From: Acinetobacter lanii
GTDB taxonomy: Bacteria > Pseudomonadota > Gammaproteobacteria > Pseudomonadales > Moraxellaceae
DNA length: 64,000 nucleotides
Direction: 5' to 3'
Assembly: GCF_011578285.1 (NCBI RefSeq)
Contig: NZ_CP049916.1
Coordinates: 744,001 to 808,000, forward strand
Below the pieces are notes generated by a model that was not told the DNA's origin, searched no databases, and worked only from the letters and a program-made list of their open reading frames with translations. Both the position numbers and the translations under genes were made by a program. This document shows positions 46,350 to 54,306 of the stretch, one piece after another. Position 1 is the stretch's first letter; each line of letters opens with the position of its first letter.

Positions 46350-47054
46350 CTAATCTAGAAACACGGAGAAATTTTCTACGGGTTCACGCGGAGTCACAAA
46401 AGTATTGATGATATGTTCGGGGTCAGCATAACCCAATGCCATAGCACAGACCAATTCTTCATTGTCAGGTGCACCGAGCACATCGAGTACAATGCGATGA
46501 AAATGATTCCATGCCGCTTGTGGACAGGTGTCTAAACCACGTGCTTTGGCAGCAATCATGACATTTTGAATCATCATGGAAATATCCATTTTTGCACCAA
46601 TGCCCATGGCTTTGTTGACCGTGAAAAATAAACCGACTGGCGCATCAAACAGTTGATAGTTACGCAGTTGCTGTGCTGCCATTTTCTCTTTGTCACCTTT
46701 TTGAATGCCAAGTAGACCATAGAGCCCCCAACCATTTTCACGACGACGATCAATATACGGTGAAATCCATGTTTCAGGGTAATAGGCAAAGGTTTCAGTA
46801 TACTGCGCAGCACGTTCAGGCTGTTGAAATAATTCGATTTGCGCGGCACACACCCGCTCAATCATCTCAGCACGTTTTTTTCCAGTGATCACATAGACTT
46901 TCCACGGTTGGGTATTGGTGCCTGAGGGAGCGCGTGCGGCGACTGTTAAAATGTCTTTTACAATCTGTAGATCAACTGCTTTGTCTAAGTAAGCACGAAT
47001 CGATTGACGCGAGCTAATCGCTTGGTCTACCAGTTGAACTTGGTCAGAACACAT
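46350..47054 (-). CDS. Nitroreductase-family flavoprotein
   Basis: 234 residues, cytosolic FMN enzyme. RQSIRAYLDKAV with SSR just before it is the N-terminal FMN phosphate-binding segment, AARAPSGTNTQPWKVYVITG is the strongly conserved second one, and DISMMIQNVMIAAKARGLDTCP the third; ALGYADPEH closes the fold. The central WGLYGLLGIQKGDKEKM resembles the BluB/NfnB-like group of nitroreductases. The substrate (nitroaromatics, quinones, flavin) is not determined. The gene is divergent from dcaP, with an inverted repeat near its promoter. Confidence 0.9.
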   Translation of the reverse strand: MCSDQVQLVDQAISSRQSIRAYLDKAVDLQIVKDILTVAARAPSGTNTQPWKVYVITGKKRAEMIERVCAAQIELFQQPERAAQYTETFAYYPETWISPYIDRRRENGWGLYGLLGIQKGDKEKMAAQQLRNYQLFDAPVGLFFTVNKAMGIGAKMDISMMIQNVMIAAKARGLDTCPQAAWNHFHRIVLDVLGAPDNEELVCAMALGYADPEHIINTFVTPREPVENFSVFLD

Positions 47055-47085
47055 AAAAACTCCGATTAAAATTATTATTTCCTTG

Positions 47086-47102
47086 GGTATACGCTATATA
47101 CC
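47086..47102 (-). promoter_or_regulatory. Possible operator at the nitroreductase promoter
   Basis: GGTATA CGCTA TATACC, a 6-bp dyad about 32 bp upstream of the nitroreductase start. Confidence 0.35.
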
Positions 47103-47256
47103 ATAGTCTTATTTGTAGTGTCATTTTCAAAGCATGACTGGGGCTAACGCACAGATATATCAAATATTTTGAATTAGTAAGCTGAAATTGTTCTTGAGAT
47201 TCCAATAAATCTTGAAAATACGTATTTTAATATTGATCATTAATTGTTAGATTAGG

Positions 47257-47275
47257 TTATGTGTTATACACATAA
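47257..47275 (+). promoter_or_regulatory. Possible operator upstream of the dcaP-like gene
   Basis: TTATGTG TTATA CACATAA, a perfect 7-bp dyad with a 5-bp spacer, 165 bp upstream of the start codon. The overall shape resembles a palindromic repressor site. Confidence 0.45.
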
Positions 47276-47339
47276 TGTTACGTAGTAAAATTTAGCAACA
47301 AAATAATTTTTTGGAAAAAATGCAGTGAGTGCATGTTTT

Positions 47340-47359
47340 TTAAAGGAAAAAGCCTTTAA
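47340..47359 (+). promoter_or_regulatory. Leader hairpin of the dcaP-like gene
   Basis: TTAAAGG AAAAAG CCTTTAA, a perfect 7-bp inverted repeat 80 bp upstream of the start codon, preceded by a second dyad ATGCA/TGCAT at 47320-47334. Confidence 0.4.
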
Positions 47360-47439
47360 GCCAAACAATACGTTTAACGTCGAGATATGACGAGAAACCA
47401 GATGCACGGATATGCACCTTTTACACTTTGGAGTTTTTG

Positions 47440-48732
47440 ATGAGTCAATTCATTCGCAGTCAATCGTTAATTCAAAAAGGTTTAGCTGTCGCCGTAACTG
47501 CAGTGATGATGAGTTCAGTTCATGCTGCAACAGAAAAGGAAGAAATTCAAAGTCTTCGTCAAGAAGTTGCCGAACTGAAAGCATTATTGACTCAACAAGC
47601 TCAAGTGCAACAACAGCAACAAGTGCAACTTGCTGAAGTAAAAGCACAACCGGCAACTGCTTCGGCACCGCTGTCTTTAAAATCTAAAGCGGGTGCAAGC
47701 GTCAATCTTTATGGTTTTGTCCGCGCTGATGCTGAATATTCTGCCAAAGGTGCTGATGGAATCTTTAACGCACCGAACAAAGTTGATTTAAATGGTGTTG
47801 CTGTAGGTGAAAAAGACCCTAAAACGATTAATCCAAACAAAGATCGTTTCTATGCCACGGCTAAAACCACACGCTTAGGCTTGGATTTTGTTGCACCCGT
47901 ACAAGGTGCTGATGTGGGGGGGAAAATCGAGGTCGATTTTGCAGGCACCAATGAAGCACTTCGTATTCGTCATGCGTATTTAACTTATAACCAATGGTTG
48001 TTTGGTCAAACCACATCTTCATTCTTGTCAGGTGAAACCACCGCTGAAATGCTCGACTTTGGTTCACCACTGGGTATTGGGACCAAACGTATTCCAATGG
48101 TGCGTTATGCAGATAAATGGGGTGCAGATACTTTTTACTTCGTTGGCTTAGAAAAAGGTGCTGATGCTAACCGTCTACCAACCTTAACCGGTAAAGTATC
48201 GACAAAAATTGCAGATGGTAAAGGTTTAGTCACTGCCCGTGCTTTACTGCAAGAAGACCGTGGTCGTATTGCTCGAAATGGTCAAGAATATAAAGATGAA
48301 ACTGAGTTAAGTTGGGGTGTGGCTGCAGGCTTAAACTTTAAGCCAATTGAACAATTAACTTTAAATGCCGATTATTCACATGTTTCAGGTGATAACAACA
48401 GCTTAATTGGCTTTGTTGATAACTCAGTTGTAACCAATACCAATACTAATGATATTGATCTTGTGGATTTCGATGCTGTCACTGTAGGTGCTACCTATAA
48501 GTTTAATCCTAAGGTACGTTCGACTTTAGGCTATGGCGCAATTTTCTATGATGATAAATATTTAGTGACAGGCAAAAATGAAACCTTACAACAAGGTTGG
48601 TTAAATGTGATGTATAACCCAATTAAACCGATTACCTTTGGTGCGGAATACATTTACGGTGAACGTGAAACTGTGGGTGGTCAAGTCGGTCGCGACAGTA
48701 GTGTAGGTTTAATGGCGAAATATGATTTCTAA
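47440..48732 (+). CDS. DcaP-like trimeric outer-membrane channel
   Basis: 430 residues from ATG 47440, placed just after TTGGAG. The open frame's earlier TTG lies inside that binding site. A signal peptide ends at ...SSVHA. The mature N-terminus is a coiled coil (EIQSLRQEVAELKALLTQQA followed by a Gln run), typical of DcaP trimers. A 16-stranded barrel follows (NLYGFVRADAEYSAKG ... LMAKYDF ending in Phe). DcaP porins take up dicarboxylates and other negatively charged substrates. gltS lies just downstream on the same strand but behind a terminator. Confidence 0.88.
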   Translation: MSQFIRSQSLIQKGLAVAVTAVMMSSVHAATEKEEIQSLRQEVAELKALLTQQAQVQQQQQVQLAEVKAQPATASAPLSLKSKAGASVNLYGFVRADAEYSAKGADGIFNAPNKVDLNGVAVGEKDPKTINPNKDRFYATAKTTRLGLDFVAPVQGADVGGKIEVDFAGTNEALRIRHAYLTYNQWLFGQTTSSFLSGETTAEMLDFGSPLGIGTKRIPMVRYADKWGADTFYFVGLEKGADANRLPTLTGKVSTKIADGKGLVTARALLQEDRGRIARNGQEYKDETELSWGVAAGLNFKPIEQLTLNADYSHVSGDNNSLIGFVDNSVVTNTNTNDIDLVDFDAVTVGATYKFNPKVRSTLGYGAIFYDDKYLVTGKNETLQQGWLNVMYNPIKPITFGAEYIYGERETVGGQVGRDSSVGLMAKYDF

Positions 48733-48756
48733 TCATCGTAGTAATTAAGATCACAA

Positions 48757-48787
48757 TAAAAAAGAGCTCAGTATGAGCTCTTTTTTA
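48757..48787 (+). terminator. Terminator of the dcaP-like gene
   Basis: AAAAAAGAGCTCA GTA TGAGCTCTTTTTT near-perfect hairpin with a T run. Confidence 0.92.
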
Positions 48788-48972
48788 TGCAATAATTACG
48801 CTTTAACTATATGCAATTGATTATCTAAGTCTCTAGATTTGTTCACTTTAAGCTTTACATTATTCAACTTGTTAGCATTCAATATTGATTTAATGTATTC
48901 GGTGAATTGATGCTTATACAAATTTAGTTTTAAAAATATGCAGATATAGAAGAATTAGAGTGGATACCCAAT

Positions 48973-50217
48973 ATGGAAATAACGTTTAATGCATTTTATA
49001 CCCTGATTGCAGCCGTAATCGTGCTGCTTTTGGGACGGTTCTTGGTCAACAAAATTGATTTTTTAAAACGCTATAATATCCCAGAACCTGTAGCGGGTGG
49101 TTTGGTTGCAGCGGTTCTCTCCTATATTGTTTATAGTATTTGGGGATACAGCATTACCACGAGTGGTGTTTTACAAACCAGTTTCATGTTGATTTTCTTC
49201 GCTTCAATTGGTTTAAGTGCAAACTTTTCAAAACTAAAAGAGGGCGGCATGGGGTTGGTGATCTTTTTGATTGCTGTTGCATCCTTCATTGTCGTGCAAG
49301 ATGTAGTGGGGATTAGCTTAGCCACGTTACTCGGAATCGACCCACTGATTGGTTTAATTGCAGGCTCGATTACCCTGACAGGTGGTCATGGTACTGCAGG
49401 TGCTTGGGGTGAAATTCTTGAAGTAGAGCATGGGATTCAAGGCGCATTGGCTTTAGGTATGGCAAGTGCGACGTTTGGCTTAATTATTGGTGGTATCATT
49501 GGTGGGCCATTGGCCAAGTTGCTGATTAATAAATACAAATTAGCAGCACCTCATAGTAAAGAAGAAATTAATGCTCGTGATAGACATGATCAAAATGACC
49601 CACATCAAACTGGCGAATTTGTAGCGTTTGAATATCCAAATCAAGTCCGCTTAATCACTGCAGACAATGCCATCACCACTTTAGGTTTATTTGCGGGCTG
49701 TTTGGCTTTTGCAGAGTTTATGACCGGCTTTAGCAAGGGTACAGCATTTGAACTGCCTACCTTTGTTTGGGCATTGGCTGGGGGTGTGATCCTAAGAAAT
49801 TTTCTTGAAGGTGTTTTGAAAGTTAAAATATTTGAGAGAGCGATTGATGTATTTGGTAATGCATCACTGTCTTTATATTTAGCGATGGCACTCCTTTCGT
49901 TAAAGCTTTGGCAGTTGGCAGATCTTGCCGGTCCTTTGGTGGTGATCTTATCTGCGCAAACATTAACAATGGCTTTATATGCTGCATTTGTGACTTTCCG
50001 TGTGATGGGTAAAAATTACGATGCTGCTGTGTTGGCGGCAGGCCATTGTGGTTTTGGTATGGGCGCAACACCGACTGCTGTTGCAAATATGCAGGCGATT
50101 ACCAACATGTATGGGCCTTCTCATAAAGCATTTTTAATTGTCCCGCTCTGTGGTGCTTTTTTTGTGGATTTAATTAATGCCACGGTCATTCAAATGATTT
50201 TAAAATTTTTCGCATAA
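48973..50217 (+). CDS. gltS: Sodium/glutamate symporter GltS
   Basis: 414 residues, inner-membrane protein that imports glutamate with sodium. It has about ten membrane helices in two inverted halves, each with a re-entrant Gly-rich segment: LTGGHGTAGAWGEI near residue 137 and the counterpart AAGHCGFGMGATPTAVANMQ near 355-375. The opening FLVNKIDFLKRYNIPEPVAGG is conserved in GltS. Length is typical (401 in E. coli). A hydrophilic loop of about 40 residues (near 195-230) joins the halves. Confidence 0.95.
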   Translation: MEITFNAFYTLIAAVIVLLLGRFLVNKIDFLKRYNIPEPVAGGLVAAVLSYIVYSIWGYSITTSGVLQTSFMLIFFASIGLSANFSKLKEGGMGLVIFLIAVASFIVVQDVVGISLATLLGIDPLIGLIAGSITLTGGHGTAGAWGEILEVEHGIQGALALGMASATFGLIIGGIIGGPLAKLLINKYKLAAPHSKEEINARDRHDQNDPHQTGEFVAFEYPNQVRLITADNAITTLGLFAGCLAFAEFMTGFSKGTAFELPTFVWALAGGVILRNFLEGVLKVKIFERAIDVFGNASLSLYLAMALLSLKLWQLADLAGPLVVILSAQTLTMALYAAFVTFRVMGKNYDAAVLAAGHCGFGMGATPTAVANMQAITNMYGPSHKAFLIVPLCGAFFVDLINATVIQMILKFFA

Positions 50218-50232
50218 ATTTTAAATTTCACT

Positions 50233-50267
50233 GAACAAAGCCTCGACTAAACATCGAGGCTTTGTTC
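50233..50267 (+). terminator. Terminator of gltS
   Basis: GAACAAAGCCTCGA and its exact complement TCGAGGCTTTGTTC around a 7-base loop, 15 bp past the stop. Confidence 0.85.
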
Positions 50268-50389
50268 ATTTATGTACTTATATGGGTAATCTTTCTACAT
50301 AAAAAGCCGAATATCATAAAAATTTAAACAGTAAATCTGACAGTGGTATGATTTGATAGTCCCATTCTTTAAATTAGCTTTTAGATTCA

Positions 50390-51352
50390 ATGAAACTTCT
50401 TAAAATTTTCTGTCTCGGTTTATGTATTAGTCTTTCTGCTTGTCAGCATAGTGCGATCAAGTCACAGACGGTTGCAACCAAGCCTGTGCAGGAAGCAAGT
50501 TCTGATATCGATTACACTGCATTTAAAAAGAATAAAGCCAATCACAAACCTGTGGTGGCCTTGGTGCTTGGAAGTGGAGGGGCACGCGGTTACGCTCATA
50601 TTGGGGTGATTGAAGTGCTTGAACAAAAGGGTATCAAGCCTGATTTTATCGTGGGCACCAGTGCGGGCAGTATTGTGGGTTCGATCTATGCCAGCGGTAA
50701 ATCTGCACAGGAATTGCGTGATATTGCCTTGAAAATGCAAGTGCATGACGTGCGTGACTTTAATATTAAAATGCAAGGTTTCCTAGACGGTAAAAAAGTT
50801 GAAAATTATGTCAATAAACACGTCGGGAATCTGCCCTTAGAAGAATTAAAAATTCCACTGTATGTCGTGGCAACTGAACTCAAACATGGCGAAAAAGTGG
50901 TGTTTAATAAAGGGAATACTGGCCAAGCCGTACGTGCATCTATCTCTATTCCAAGTATGTTTATTCCTGCCAATATTAATGGCAATCAATATGTCGATGG
51001 CGGTTTGGTTAGTCCGGTCCCTGTCAACATCGCAAGAGAGTTGGGCGCAGACATCGTAATTGCGGTGGATATTTTGGCACAACCGATCCATACCGAAACC
51101 ACCAATCTTTGGGGGATGTTCAACCAAAACATCAATATCATGCAAAGTAAATTGGCTGAGGAAGAATTAAAAAATGCAGATATCGTAATTCAACCTGACT
51201 TACGTGAAAAAGCCCATATTTTTGATGTGAAAGGCCGTGAATTGACCATGCAAGCGGGCATTGATGCTGCCTCTGAAAAAATGGAGCAGATTGAAAAATT
51301 GTTCGAGAATCAACCCAATATTAAATCTAAATTTTATTCTGCCCAGCAGTAA
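50390..51352 (+). CDS. Patatin-like phospholipase lipoprotein (RssA-like)
   Basis: 320 residues. The signal sequence ends in the lipobox LSAC (Cys18), so it is probably anchored in the outer or inner membrane on the periplasmic side. The patatin fold is explicit: oxyanion loop GSGGARGYAH (61-70), nucleophile Ser91 in GTSAG, and catalytic Asp203 in VDGGLVSPVP. The chain resembles RssA-type bacterial patatins. Expected activity is lipid acyl hydrolysis; the natural substrate is unknown. A single gene. Confidence 0.9.
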   Translation: MKLLKIFCLGLCISLSACQHSAIKSQTVATKPVQEASSDIDYTAFKKNKANHKPVVALVLGSGGARGYAHIGVIEVLEQKGIKPDFIVGTSAGSIVGSIYASGKSAQELRDIALKMQVHDVRDFNIKMQGFLDGKKVENYVNKHVGNLPLEELKIPLYVVATELKHGEKVVFNKGNTGQAVRASISIPSMFIPANINGNQYVDGGLVSPVPVNIARELGADIVIAVDILAQPIHTETTNLWGMFNQNINIMQSKLAEEELKNADIVIQPDLREKAHIFDVKGRELTMQAGIDAASEKMEQIEKLFENQPNIKSKFYSAQQ

Positions 51353-51576
51353 GTTGAGTACAGACTGTTAATGCTTAATGGTTTTAAAAAAATTAAGGTT
51401 GTGCAATTTTTAAAATTTAATAATAGGTATTAAGTCTGCATTAATACCTATTTTATCTATATATAACATGATTTTATGTTTACCATTTGGTTGATTTTTT
51501 TTATAATTTTAAAACTTAAAAAAGAATATTTTTAAGCTTTATAAAACATAAAATATAATCAAGGGTAACCATCATT

Positions 51577-51753
51577 ATGGCTCAATTTAATCTCGGTCAA
51601 TGTGTTTTGTTAGCATCTAATCCTGAACTTGTTTTCGAAATTATTGCCATTCATCAAGACCAAACCTTTGATATTCAAGGTCAAGACTCAGCAGTTAAGC
51701 ATTTGAAGTATCATCATATTCCGTGTGAAATGTTACGTGCCAAAGCGAATTAA
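51577..51753 (+). CDS. Small hypothetical protein (58 residues)
   Basis: The frame MAQFNLGQCVLLASNPELVF onward has AAGGG seven bases or so before the ATG. It continues EIIAIHQDQTFDIQ and ends CEMLRAKAN. It has no signal peptide or membrane segment and looks like a small beta-barrel or SH3-like chain (F-N-L-G-Q-C-V ... V-F-E-I ... T-F-D-I), reminiscent of DUF-type proteins in which xxGxxVxLxS is followed by MxV. No family was assigned. It lies between two unrelated genes with AT-rich flanks on both sides. Confidence 0.6.
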   Translation: MAQFNLGQCVLLASNPELVFEIIAIHQDQTFDIQGQDSAVKHLKYHHIPCEMLRAKAN

Positions 51754-51917
51754 GTTTTCTATGTAGATTTTTACTTTATGTGATTGATCAAATGAAACAG
51801 AATTCATTGCGCGATCATATAATTTCAACAATATTCTTCACAGAAGAAGATATTTTATAAACAAAATGCAGATATAATAGGACCTATATCCTGTGTAAAC
51901 CATTGAGCTTAAACTAT

Positions 51918-52439
51918 ATGTCTCCAACTGAAAATGTCATGCCACTTGCTGTTGATCAGTCTGAATTAACGATGTCAGTTCTAATGACTCCAGATATGGC
52001 GAACTTCTCTGGAAATGTACATGGTGGAACCATTTTAAAGTTGCTCGATCAAGTGGCTTATGCATGTGCAAGTCGTTATTCAGGTTCTTATGTGGTGACT
52101 TTATCGGTGGATAAAGTGAATTTCAAAGAACCGATTCATGTCGGTGAAATGGTGACCTTCCTTGCTAGTGTCAACCATGTGGGTCGTACTTCTATGGAAA
52201 TTGGGATTCGTGTTGAAGCACAAAATATTCAAAAGCGCACTGTGCGTCATACCAACAGTTGTTATTTCACCATGGTTGCAGTAGATGAAAATGGTAAACC
52301 TAAACAAATTCCGCCATTAAACTTAGACAATGATTGGAAACGTTGCCGTTATGAAGCTGCTGAACAGCGTAAAGTGGCACGTTTACAAGAAAACAATCAT
52401 GCGTCGTGCAGTATCTATAAGAAAGCAGCCAAAGCTTAA
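51918..52439 (+). CDS. Acyl-CoA thioesterase, hotdog fold
   Basis: 173 residues from ATG 51918; a TTG five codons earlier is unlikely. The hotdog signature NFSGNVHGGTILKLLDQVAY (about residues 31-50) contains the catalytic acid/Asn region of the YciA/BFIT/4HBT-type acyl-CoA thioesterases, and DKVNFKEPIHVGEMVTFLAS continues the fold. These cytosolic enzymes hydrolyse medium to long acyl-CoA, adjusting CoA pools. The C-terminal tail (about 135-173) is basic and variable. Single gene with terminator. Confidence 0.9.
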   Translation: MSPTENVMPLAVDQSELTMSVLMTPDMANFSGNVHGGTILKLLDQVAYACASRYSGSYVVTLSVDKVNFKEPIHVGEMVTFLASVNHVGRTSMEIGIRVEAQNIQKRTVRHTNSCYFTMVAVDENGKPKQIPPLNLDNDWKRCRYEAAEQRKVARLQENNHASCSIYKKAAKA

Positions 52440-52463
52440 AAGTTTTAAAAAGCTGTCGTGAAT

Positions 52464-52493
52464 AAAAAAGACCTGAATACAGGTCTTTTTTTA
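52464..52493. terminator. Terminator after the thioesterase gene
   Basis: AAAAAAGACCTG AATA CAGGTCTTTTTTT hairpin between convergent genes. Confidence 0.9.
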
Positions 52494-52522
52494 TGTGCTT
52501 AAATTGGGATTTCTAAACTTAT

Positions 52523-52870
52523 TTAAGAGTGCCGTTTCGCCAAAGTATAGCCATTGACCACCATAAACCAATTGCCTTGCACGTCTTGAGTGGGCGCTTG
52601 AGTCACTTTGAATTCGGTTGAGAAGGGTCCAACCCCCGCCTTAAAGCGGTCAGTTTCAAAAGATTTGATTGGTGCTGAGAGTGAGGTGGATTTGCCTTGT
52701 TGTTGATTGTGATACTCAAGATGACCTTCAGGACTAATCACTAGGCTGACACTACTGTCTGCACTGAGCCAAGAGCCTGCATAATGTATTTTATCGGCAT
52801 CTAAGGGCTTGCTACATGCCATTAGACACGTACTGAGACATAAGCACAGCGATAATCCTTTATGATTCAT
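52523..52870 (-). CDS. Small lipoprotein of unknown function
   Basis: 115 residues. The signal sequence MNHKGLSLCLCLSTCLMACS has a lipobox-like LMAC (Cys19). The mature part (YAGSWLSADSSVSLVISPEG, HLEYHNQQQGKSTSLSAPIK, WFMVVNGYTLAKR) reads as a small beta-sandwich or lipocalin-like module of the type that measures G-x-W at its start. This is only a resemblance. It is convergent with the thioesterase gene. Confidence 0.7.
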   Translation of the reverse strand: MNHKGLSLCLCLSTCLMACSKPLDADKIHYAGSWLSADSSVSLVISPEGHLEYHNQQQGKSTSLSAPIKSFETDRFKAGVGPFSTEFKVTQAPTQDVQGNWFMVVNGYTLAKRHS

Positions 52871-53288
52871 GGTGAAGCACTCTACATCGAATGTTGAAAT
52901 TTTTATTTTGGATTTAAGTGTTTGAATTCATTATTTTTAAATTAATGCATGGGTATATTTTATGAATGATATTTTGAACTTTTAAAAATGATTCTATCCA
53001 AATACAATAGGTTTAAGTATGAGGATATTGTTAATTTTTAATCAGTTTGCGCTCAGTCTAAAGTGATTCAAAAAGATAAAATTTAATCTGTGTAGTGCTG
53101 TTTATTTGAGTTAAAACTTAACAAGTAAGATAAGAAGCGGTTATACCAATCCTCATTTTCAGAGATTAATTTTTACATTAAAAATCATCTCAATAAAAAG
53201 CCCACTTCAAACTAGAAGTGGGCTTTGATTTTCATACAGTCATCAACATGCAGATAAGTCGATCAGATTCACAACTGGAGGCTTAACA
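52871..53288. other. Long AT-rich intergenic region
   Basis: About 400 bp with no obvious gene on either strand apart from a hairpin at 53197-53226. The first 300 bp are strongly AT-rich and hold the promoter of the lipoprotein gene on the minus strand. Confidence 0.5.
53197..53226. terminator. Hairpin terminator
   Basis: AAAGCCCACTTC, six bases, GAAGTGGGCTTT: a perfect 12-bp stem. On the minus strand it is followed by TTATT, so it would best end transcripts of the gene at 53397-53630, about 170 bp upstream of the hairpin. Confidence 0.7.
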
Positions 53289-53393
53289 ATGAGAGCAAAC
53301 TCTCTTAACGCCGAATCATCCCTGATGAAAATGAATACTCCTTATTCAACAACAGATCTGATCAATTCAACTGTAAATGATGTAGATCATTAA
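53289..53393 (+). CDS. Candidate 34-residue small protein
   Basis: The short frame starts with MRANSLNAESSLMKMNTPYS and ends DVDH. It is preceded by a perfect GGAGG at 53277-53281, seven bases before the ATG. It is hydrophilic, with no signal peptide. It ends three bases before the stop of the convergent gene. It could be a genuine small protein or leader peptide, or a chance frame. The ideal ribosome binding site is the main argument. Confidence 0.35.
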   Translation: MRANSLNAESSLMKMNTPYSTTDLINSTVNDVDH

Positions 53394-53396
53394 ATG

Positions 53397-53630
53397 TTAT
53401 TGCGCAGGTTGAGCAGTCGTTGGAGCAGTGGTTTCTTCTGCTGCAACATCAGTGCTTGGCTGAGCTGTGGTTGGCTGACCCGCTGCAGATGTTTCAGCAT
53501 TCACTGGTTGTTCTTTAGAAGAACTAATCACGTTGTCTGCTTTTTGATCTTTTTCTTTTGGTGTTGCTGCAAAAGTTGAAAATGCAGTGATGGCTAGAGT
53601 GGTTGCTAATAAAGTTTTAACAAGTTTCAT
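53397..53630 (-). CDS. Small exported Ala/Thr/Pro-rich protein
   Basis: 77 residues from ATG 53630 (an extra in-frame ATG lies three codons upstream). MKLVKTLLATTLAITAFSTF plus AATPK is a signal peptide. The mature chain of about 55 residues is low complexity, rich in Thr, Ala, Pro, Gln and Glu (TSAAGQPTTAQPSTDVAAEE), with no Cys and presumably disordered. Similar short secreted tails occur in Acinetobacter as uncharacterised periplasmic proteins. Function unknown. Confidence 0.65.
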   Translation of the reverse strand: MKLVKTLLATTLAITAFSTFAATPKEKDQKADNVISSSKEQPVNAETSAAGQPTTAQPSTDVAAEETTAPTTAQPAQ

Positions 53631-54306
53631 GTGTGGCATCCTTCTTTATAAAATATAAAAAGCGTCACTTAATTGAATTTTCATACATTTAAGTGTGGGT
53701 TCATCAAAACCGGTTCATCAAAAATAAGAAAGGTTGATTCTTTGAAACTCATCTGAGTTCAAACTGAATGCAAATCGCCAATTAGCACGGCTAGATGCAA
53801 TCTGAACCAACGAAATTTATGCTAAAGCCATAACGTAGATAGGGCAACCAAATCAACAAAGCGACACAGCTTGGCTTACAGTGAATACACAAAGCAGCGC
53901 TTTATGTTTTGCTTATGTGAATATGCCCTTAAAATTGAGCAATAAAATGTATGAAAATATGAATTTTAGCTTAAAAAATAACCAGAAAATTTACTTAGAT
54001 AAAACAGAATCCAGTCTAAATTGAATCTGGATGGAAAGTGTTTTAAAAAATATGCTGATCAAATTCTGATGAGCTTTGCAGATTTAGAGATATATAAACC
54101 CCAAAGAAAAACTGTTTTTAAGATCATTAATGAGCTTATCGATTTGATTAACTTGGCTTTATAGAAGTATCAAATCTTATGCATCGTATTTTGAATGCTT
54201 AATACAGGCTTGAGTTTGTGATGATTAAGCATAACAATGTTTTTGGGTATGCTCTTTTGCCTTTTTAAACCCCTTCATCTTCTAATTCATATTCGAGAAT
54301 GTTCTT
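53631..54306. other. Gene-free region upstream of the CobW-type gene
   Basis: 676 bp with no coding frame that has a binding site, and no tRNA. A weak hairpin ATCCAG/CTGGAT lies near 54011-54034. It is the longest empty stretch in the window and may hide a small RNA or a decayed gene, but I see no direct evidence for either. Confidence 0.45.

Larger units (their letters stand above)
47055..47439. other. Divergent control region with several inverted repeats
   Basis: 385 bp between the nitroreductase and dcaP-like genes. No gene is seen, but it contains dyads at 47086-47102, 47257-47275, 47320-47334 and 47340-47359. The density of dyads suggests operators and/or mRNA leader structure. Confidence 0.55.
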
